Assembly (NCBI GenBank): GCA_036403035.1
Contig: DASWRT010000527.1
Location: 1 to 9,313 of the forward strand
Length of the DNA stretch: 9,313 nucleotides
Source of the DNA: DASWRT01 sp036403035
GTDB taxonomy: Bacteria > Pseudomonadota > Alphaproteobacteria > ATCC43930 > CGMCC-115725
Direction of reading: 5' to 3'
The notes below the pieces were generated by a model. That model ran no database searches. It was not told where the DNA came from and saw only the letters and a program-made list of their open reading frames with translations. Below are positions 6,382 through 9,313 of this stretch, piece after piece. The position numbers were made by a program, and so were the translations under genes. Each line of letters starts with the position of its first letter. Position 1 is the first letter of the stretch.

Positions 6382-6421
6382 CCCGGAAGGCGCGCGACGC
6401 TGCGCGGGCGCGCCTTCCGGG
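6382..6421. terminator. Bidirectional terminator hairpin between convergent dctP and dctM
   Basis: CCCGGAAGGCGCGC (6382-6395) pairs perfectly with 6408-6421 across a 12-base loop: a 14-bp stem placed 31 bases after the dctP stop and 11 bases after the dctM stop on the opposite strand. The position between two convergent genes and the perfect stem support a shared terminator. Neither side has a clear U tract, so it could instead act as an RNA-stabilising 3' hairpin. Confidence 0.75.
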
Positions 6422-6432
6422 GAATCTATCCG

Positions 6433-7716
6433 CTACATCACGCCGAGCAGGCGCGGGAACCAGAGCGAGATCGCAGGGACGTAGGTAATGACGCCGAGGA
6501 AGAGCAGCATCGCGATCAGCCACGGCATCACCGCCACCGTCAGTTCGGTGATGCCCATGTTCGCGACGCCGCTCGCGACATAGAGGTTGAGCCCGACCGG
6601 CGGGTGGCACAGCCCCACTTCCATGTTGACGGCCATCAGGATGCCGAAATGGATCGGGTCGATGCCGAGCCGCGTCACCAGCGGCAGCAGGATCGGCGCC
6701 ATGATCAACAGGATCGAGGTCGGCTCCATCACGTTTCCGGCGAGGAGCAGCACGATATTGACGATCAGCAGGAACGCCCAGACGCTGAACTCCTTACTGA
6801 TCATCCATTCGGCCATCGCCTGCGGGATGTTCTCCGACGTCATCAGGAACGAGAACAGCACCGCATTGGTGATGATGTAGAGGAGCATCGCGCTCATGTT
6901 CGCCGAGTCGAGCAGTACCTTCGGCACGCGGCGGAGCGGCATGTCCTTGTAGACGAAGACCGCGATGACGAAGGCGTACACGGCGCTGACCGCGGCGGCC
7001 TCGGTCGGCGTGAAGGCGCCGCTGTAGATGCCGCCGAGCACGATGCCGACGAGGAGAAGGCCCCATAGGCTCTCCCGGAAAGCGTAGAAGCGCTCGGCCC
7101 AGGTCGCCCGCTCCATCCGCGGATACCCGTTCCGTAGCGCGATGAACCACGTCAGGGTGCCGAGAACGATGGTCAGCAGCACGCCAGGGATGACGCCGGC
7201 CATGAACAGGGCGCCGATCGACGTGTTGGTCGACACGCCGTAGAGCACGAGGATGATCGACGGCGGCACGAGGATGCCCAGCGCCCCGGACGTGGTGATC
7301 ACCCCGGCGCCGAAGCGCTTGGGGTACCCGTGCTGCACCATCGCCGGCAGGATGATCGAGCCGATCGCGACGACGGTGGCGACGCTGGAGCCGGCGATGG
7401 CGGCGAAGAGCCCGCAGGCGACCACGCCCGCAAGACCCAGGCCGCCCGGCCAGTGGCCGACGAGCGAGGTCGTGAACTTGATCATCCGGCGGGCGACGCC
7501 GCCGTGCGTCAGGAAGTTGCCGGCGAGGATGAAGAACGGGATCGCCATGATCGAGAAATTCTCGATCCCGGTGAACAGCTTCAGGGCGACGCTGGCGATC
7601 GGCACCTGCGTCATCGTGAAGAGGAAGGTGAGCACCGTGAGGCCGAGCGAGATCGAAATCGGCATCCCGGTGAGCATCAGGGCGAACAGCAGCCCGAAGA
7701 TGATCGCGGCGTTCAT
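6433..7716 (-). CDS. dctM: TRAP transporter large permease DctM
   Basis: The large membrane subunit that moves the C4-dicarboxylate across the inner membrane, driven by an ion gradient. The 427-residue chain, the family's usual length, is hydrophobic throughout with about 12 membrane segments plus re-entrant hairpins. Family signatures are visible: IPFFILAGNFLTHGG (59-73), LFAAIAGSSVATVVAIGS (103-120), SGALGILVPPSIILVLYGV (143-161), GAFTPTEAAAVSAVYAF (233-249), GNVMEPTSILL (327-337) and GLCHPPVGLNLYVASG (368-383). The paired small/Pro-rich hairpins form the substrate and sodium sites in homologues of known structure. ATG 7716 overlaps the dctQ stop by ATGA and has AGAGG nine bases upstream. 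It is the last gene of the leftward dctP2-dctQ-dctM set, ending just before the 6382-6421 hairpin. Confidence 0.97.
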   Translation of the reverse strand: MNAAIIFGLLFALMLTGMPISISLGLTVLTFLFTMTQVPIASVALKLFTGIENFSIMAIPFFILAGNFLTHGGVARRMIKFTTSLVGHWPGGLGLAGVVACGLFAAIAGSSVATVVAIGSIILPAMVQHGYPKRFGAGVITTSGALGILVPPSIILVLYGVSTNTSIGALFMAGVIPGVLLTIVLGTLTWFIALRNGYPRMERATWAERFYAFRESLWGLLLVGIVLGGIYSGAFTPTEAAAVSAVYAFVIAVFVYKDMPLRRVPKVLLDSANMSAMLLYIITNAVLFSFLMTSENIPQAMAEWMISKEFSVWAFLLIVNIVLLLAGNVMEPTSILLIMAPILLPLVTRLGIDPIHFGILMAVNMEVGLCHPPVGLNLYVASGVANMGITELTVAVMPWLIAMLLFLGVITYVPAISLWFPRLLGVM

Positions 7717-8366
7717 CGGGAGGCACCTCTCGCGGCGTCGGCGGCGGCAGGCATGGCGCCGGGAAGCGGGGTTTCAATGCCTTCGACATGCACGTGGCCG
7801 TGGGAGGGAAGCTCGCCGGTCCATGCGAACCGCCACGCCACCTGAAGGAAGCGGAAGCACATCAGATAGGATCCGGCCGGAATGGCGAGATAGACGAGCC
7901 ACATCGGCAGTTCGAGGTCGGGCGAGGTCTGGTCCGTCTGCGACATGTTCCAGACGAAATTCGCCCCGAGCGTCCCGATGACGCCGGTGAACAGCGCGCC
8001 GCAGAGCAGGCCGAAGATAACGACCTTGCTGCGCACCGCGGCCGGCAGCTTGTTGATCAGCACGTCGACGCCGACATGGATGCCGGTCCGCACGCCGTAG
8101 GCGGCGCCGAACTTCGCGACCCAGATGAACATGTAGACGCACAGCTCCTGCGCCCATGTCAGGCTGATGTCGGCAAGGAAGCGGTAGACCGACCGCGCCG
8201 GGGCCATCAGCCACGGCACGTCGTGGGCGCGCGACCAGTTGATGACGTTCGCGACCGCGCCGATGCCGTAGCGGTGACAGACCGCGACGAAGATGATGAG
8301 TGTTGCGGCAGCCATCAGGGTGCCGATCAGGACCTCCTCGAGACGGTCGAGGATTCTCAACAGCAT
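7713..8366 (-). CDS. dctQ: TRAP transporter small permease DctQ
   Basis: The small four-helix membrane subunit that pairs with DctM. The 217-residue product begins LLRILDRLEEVLIGTL. Segments are about 12-31 (TM1), 72-90 (TM2, in the signature TWAQELCVYMFIWVAKFGAAY), 115-138 (TM3) and 154-181 (TM4). RTGIHVGVDVLINKLP (93-108) after TM2 is the classic DctQ motif. A roughly 35-residue loop (36-70) separates TM1 and TM2, and a polar tail from 185 contains GHVHVEG and an Ala-rich end. The start at 8366 was chosen because GGGGAGG sits six bases upstream and homology begins there. The frame is open to 8492 but that stretch overlaps hairpins. An ATG at 8371 is out of frame. It lies 254 bases downstream of dctP 2, in a gap rich in RNA structure. 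Confidence 0.95.
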   Translation of the reverse strand: MLLRILDRLEEVLIGTLMAAATLIIFVAVCHRYGIGAVANVINWSRAHDVPWLMAPARSVYRFLADISLTWAQELCVYMFIWVAKFGAAYGVRTGIHVGVDVLINKLPAAVRSKVVIFGLLCGALFTGVIGTLGANFVWNMSQTDQTSPDLELPMWLVYLAIPAGSYLMCFRFLQVAWRFAWTGELPSHGHVHVEGIETPLPGAMPAAADAARGASR

Positions 8367-8379
8367 GACATACCTCCCC

Positions 8380-8411
8380 AAAACCGGCCGGCCCTCTCGG
8401 AGGAGGGCCGG
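8380..8411 (-). terminator. Terminator-like hairpin just upstream of dctQ
   Basis: On the minus strand, CCGGCCCTC (8411-8403) pairs perfectly with GAGGGCCGG (8396-8388) across a 6-base loop, followed by CCGG and TTTT (8383-8380), then the dctQ ribosome site. This looks like a partial terminator or RNA-stabilising hairpin between dctP 2 and dctQM. It would let the receptor be made in excess over the membrane subunits, as is common for binding-protein operons. The role is inference. Confidence 0.6.
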
Positions 8412-8447
8412 TACGGCACCATTAGCGCCTTCGAGTTTGCACGGATA

Positions 8448-8468
8448 AGCCCGGCATCGTGCCGGGTT
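8448..8468. repeat. Small hairpin overlapping the edge of repeat copy B
   Basis: CCCGGCA (8450-8456) and TGCCGGG (8460-8466) form a 7-bp perfect stem with a TCG loop, extendable by two pairs (one G-U). Its right arm shares GGGTT (8464-8468) with the outer stem of repeat copy B, so the two folds exclude each other. Confidence 0.5.
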
Positions 8469-8570
8469 CCCCCGCCCAACCCTCCCCCGCAAGGGGAGAG
8501 GGCTTCAAACGGCGTCGTCTCGCCATTTCTTCCTCCCCTTTGCGAAGGAGTGTCGGGAGTGGGGGAACCC
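8464..8570. repeat. G/C-rich palindromic dispersed repeat, copy B
   Basis: A 107-base element between dctP 2 and dctQ. The ends GGGTTCCCCC (8464-8473) and GGGGGAACCC (8561-8570) are perfect reverse complements, and the arms continue to pair imperfectly inward. The inner part has CCCTCCCC..GGGGAGAGGG at about 8481-8502 and CTCCCCTTTGCGAAGGAG at 8533-8550. The order C-block, CCCTCCCCCGCAAG, G-block matches copy A (3576-3676), so both belong to one family. Sitting inside the dctP-dctQ gap, it would be transcribed and could protect the dctP message. Confidence 0.75.
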
Positions 8571-8620
8571 GCGTCGAGCGTTTCCGAGTCCAAGCGCAAT
8601 CCGCACCAGAACGGCGCCGG

Positions 8621-9313
8621 TCAGTTGTTCTCGTTCTTCATGCCCGTTTCTTTATAGATCTCGGCGATGATATCCTTGCCGACGCGGCTTGTGTTCTCCT
8701 TGTGTACGGGAAGGAGCACCTTGATCCACGCCTTCTTCTCGTCCGGCGTCAGCTCGTAGAACTCGGTCTTCCCCGTCGCCTTCATCGCGGCGAGCGCGCC
8801 GTCGTTCTCCTTCTGGGAGATCTCGTTGGCGTACGCAGTCGCCTCGGCCATCGCCTTTTCGAGCTGGCCGCGGACCGTGGCGTCGAGCCCGTCCCAGAAT
8901 TTCTTGTTCACGATCACGGCGTAGCCGAGATAGCCGTGGTTCGAGAGGGTCGCGTACTTCTGCACCTCGTTCATCTTCTGCGTGTACATGTTCGACGGCG
9001 GGTTCTCGGTGCCGGCGACGACGCCGGTCTGCAACGCCTGATAGACCTCGGAGAAAGCCATCACCTGCGGCACCGCGCCGAGCGCCTTCATCTGCGACTC
9101 CAGCACCTTCGACGACTGGATCCGCATCTTCAGCCCGAGGAAGTCGTCCGGATTGTGCAGCGGCCGGTTGGCGCTCATGATCTTGAAGCCGTTGTCCCAG
9201 TAGGCGAGGCCGACGATCCCCTTCGGCTCCAGCTTCTTGAACAGATCCTTGCCGATCGGACCGTCCGTCACCTTCCGCAGCGCCGCCGTGTCGGGGAAGA
9301 TGTAGGGAAGGTC
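8621..9313 (-). CDS. dctP: TRAP transporter C4-dicarboxylate-binding protein DctP (copy 2), 3' part (cut by right window edge)
   Basis: The last 230 residues of a second periplasmic DctP receptor; the signal peptide and N-terminal lobe lie beyond base 9313. The frame enters the window at DLPYIFPDTAALRKVTDGP and runs to NENN and TGA at 8621; the internal GTG at 9271 is not the start. YWDNGFKIM, GLKMRIQSSKVLES with the conserved substrate-clamping Arg, and VMAFSEVYQALQTGV are present. By hand alignment it differs from DctP 1 at about 52 of 226 positions, mostly in the C-terminal third, with 39 consecutive identical residues around the binding Arg. One change falls in the cleft region: GVVAGTEN here against GVVDGSEN in copy 1. 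It is the first gene of the leftward dctP-dctQ-dctM set, so it is probably the cognate receptor. Its promoter is outside the window. Confidence 0.95.
   Translation of the reverse strand, partial: DLPYIFPDTAALRKVTDGPIGKDLFKKLEPKGIVGLAYWDNGFKIMSANRPLHNPDDFLGLKMRIQSSKVLESQMKALGAVPQVMAFSEVYQALQTGVVAGTENPPSNMYTQKMNEVQKYATLSNHGYLGYAVIVNKKFWDGLDATVRGQLEKAMAEATAYANEISQKENDGALAAMKATGKTEFYELTPDEKKAWIKVLLPVHKENTSRVGKDIIAEIYKETGMKNENN
9057..9164 (-). repeat. 108-bp perfect inverted repeat, copy within dctP 2
   Basis: Exact reverse complement of 5816-5923, about 3.1 kb away, with dctM and dctQ between. Length and identity are in the range where RecA-dependent inversion or gene conversion is plausible. 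Confidence 0.95.

Noticed and set aside
6794..7789. 331-codon minus-strand frame overlapping dctM
   Set aside because: Same-strand shifted frame of dctM, rich in Arg/His/Asp, whereas the dctM frame is a complete hydrophobic permease.

Overview
The window is high-GC DNA with strong G/C preference at third codon positions. It reads as the chromosome of an alphaproteobacterium. The reasons are a cheY-cheZ pair whose CheZ has an Ala/Pro-rich tail, a DctPQM set of the Rhodobacter type, an AlaC-family aminotransferase with the long-form N-terminus, and dispersed CCCTCCCCC..GGGGGAGGG hairpin repeats. The order cannot be fixed from this sequence; a Rhodospirillales-like or Hyphomicrobiales-like genome would fit. 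There is no phage, transposase, CRISPR array, tRNA or rRNA in view.

Layout, left to right. (i) 1-2079, minus strand: an exported SGNH/GDSL hydrolase cut by the left edge, an SMP-30/gluconolactonase-like lactonase, and further upstream a 25-residue single-helix membrane protein in an otherwise gene-poor 0.5 kb. (ii) 2309-3550, plus strand: an AlaC-type alanine aminotransferase, standing alone and divergent from the small protein. (iii) 3576-3676: a G/C-rich palindromic repeat between convergent genes. (iv) 3727-5090, minus strand: cheY and cheZ, overlapping by ATGA; CheY probably starts at TTG. (v) 5331-9313: a C4-dicarboxylate TRAP transporter locus. A plus-strand dctP runs convergently into a minus-strand dctQ-dctM pair, and a second, very similar dctP lies upstream of dctQ on the minus strand and is cut by the right edge.

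How the genes work together. CheY-P carries the chemotaxis signal to the flagellar motor and CheZ removes its phosphate; this CheZ carries two copies of a short motif resembling the FliM N-terminal CheY-binding peptide. DctQ and DctM form the membrane unit of a TRAP transporter that takes up C4-dicarboxylates delivered by a periplasmic DctP. Two DctP receptors are present for one visible membrane unit. The SMP-30-like and SGNH proteins may act in sequence on lactones or esters, but the sequence does not show their substrate.

The most notable structure is that the two dctP genes are inverted copies around dctQM and share a perfect 108-bp inverted repeat (5816-5923 and 9057-9164). Recombination between them would flip dctQM and exchange the 3' parts of the two dctP genes, leaving an intact dctP-dctQ-dctM order in either orientation. 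Most annotations rest on translated motifs and recalled family sequences; no database search was possible.
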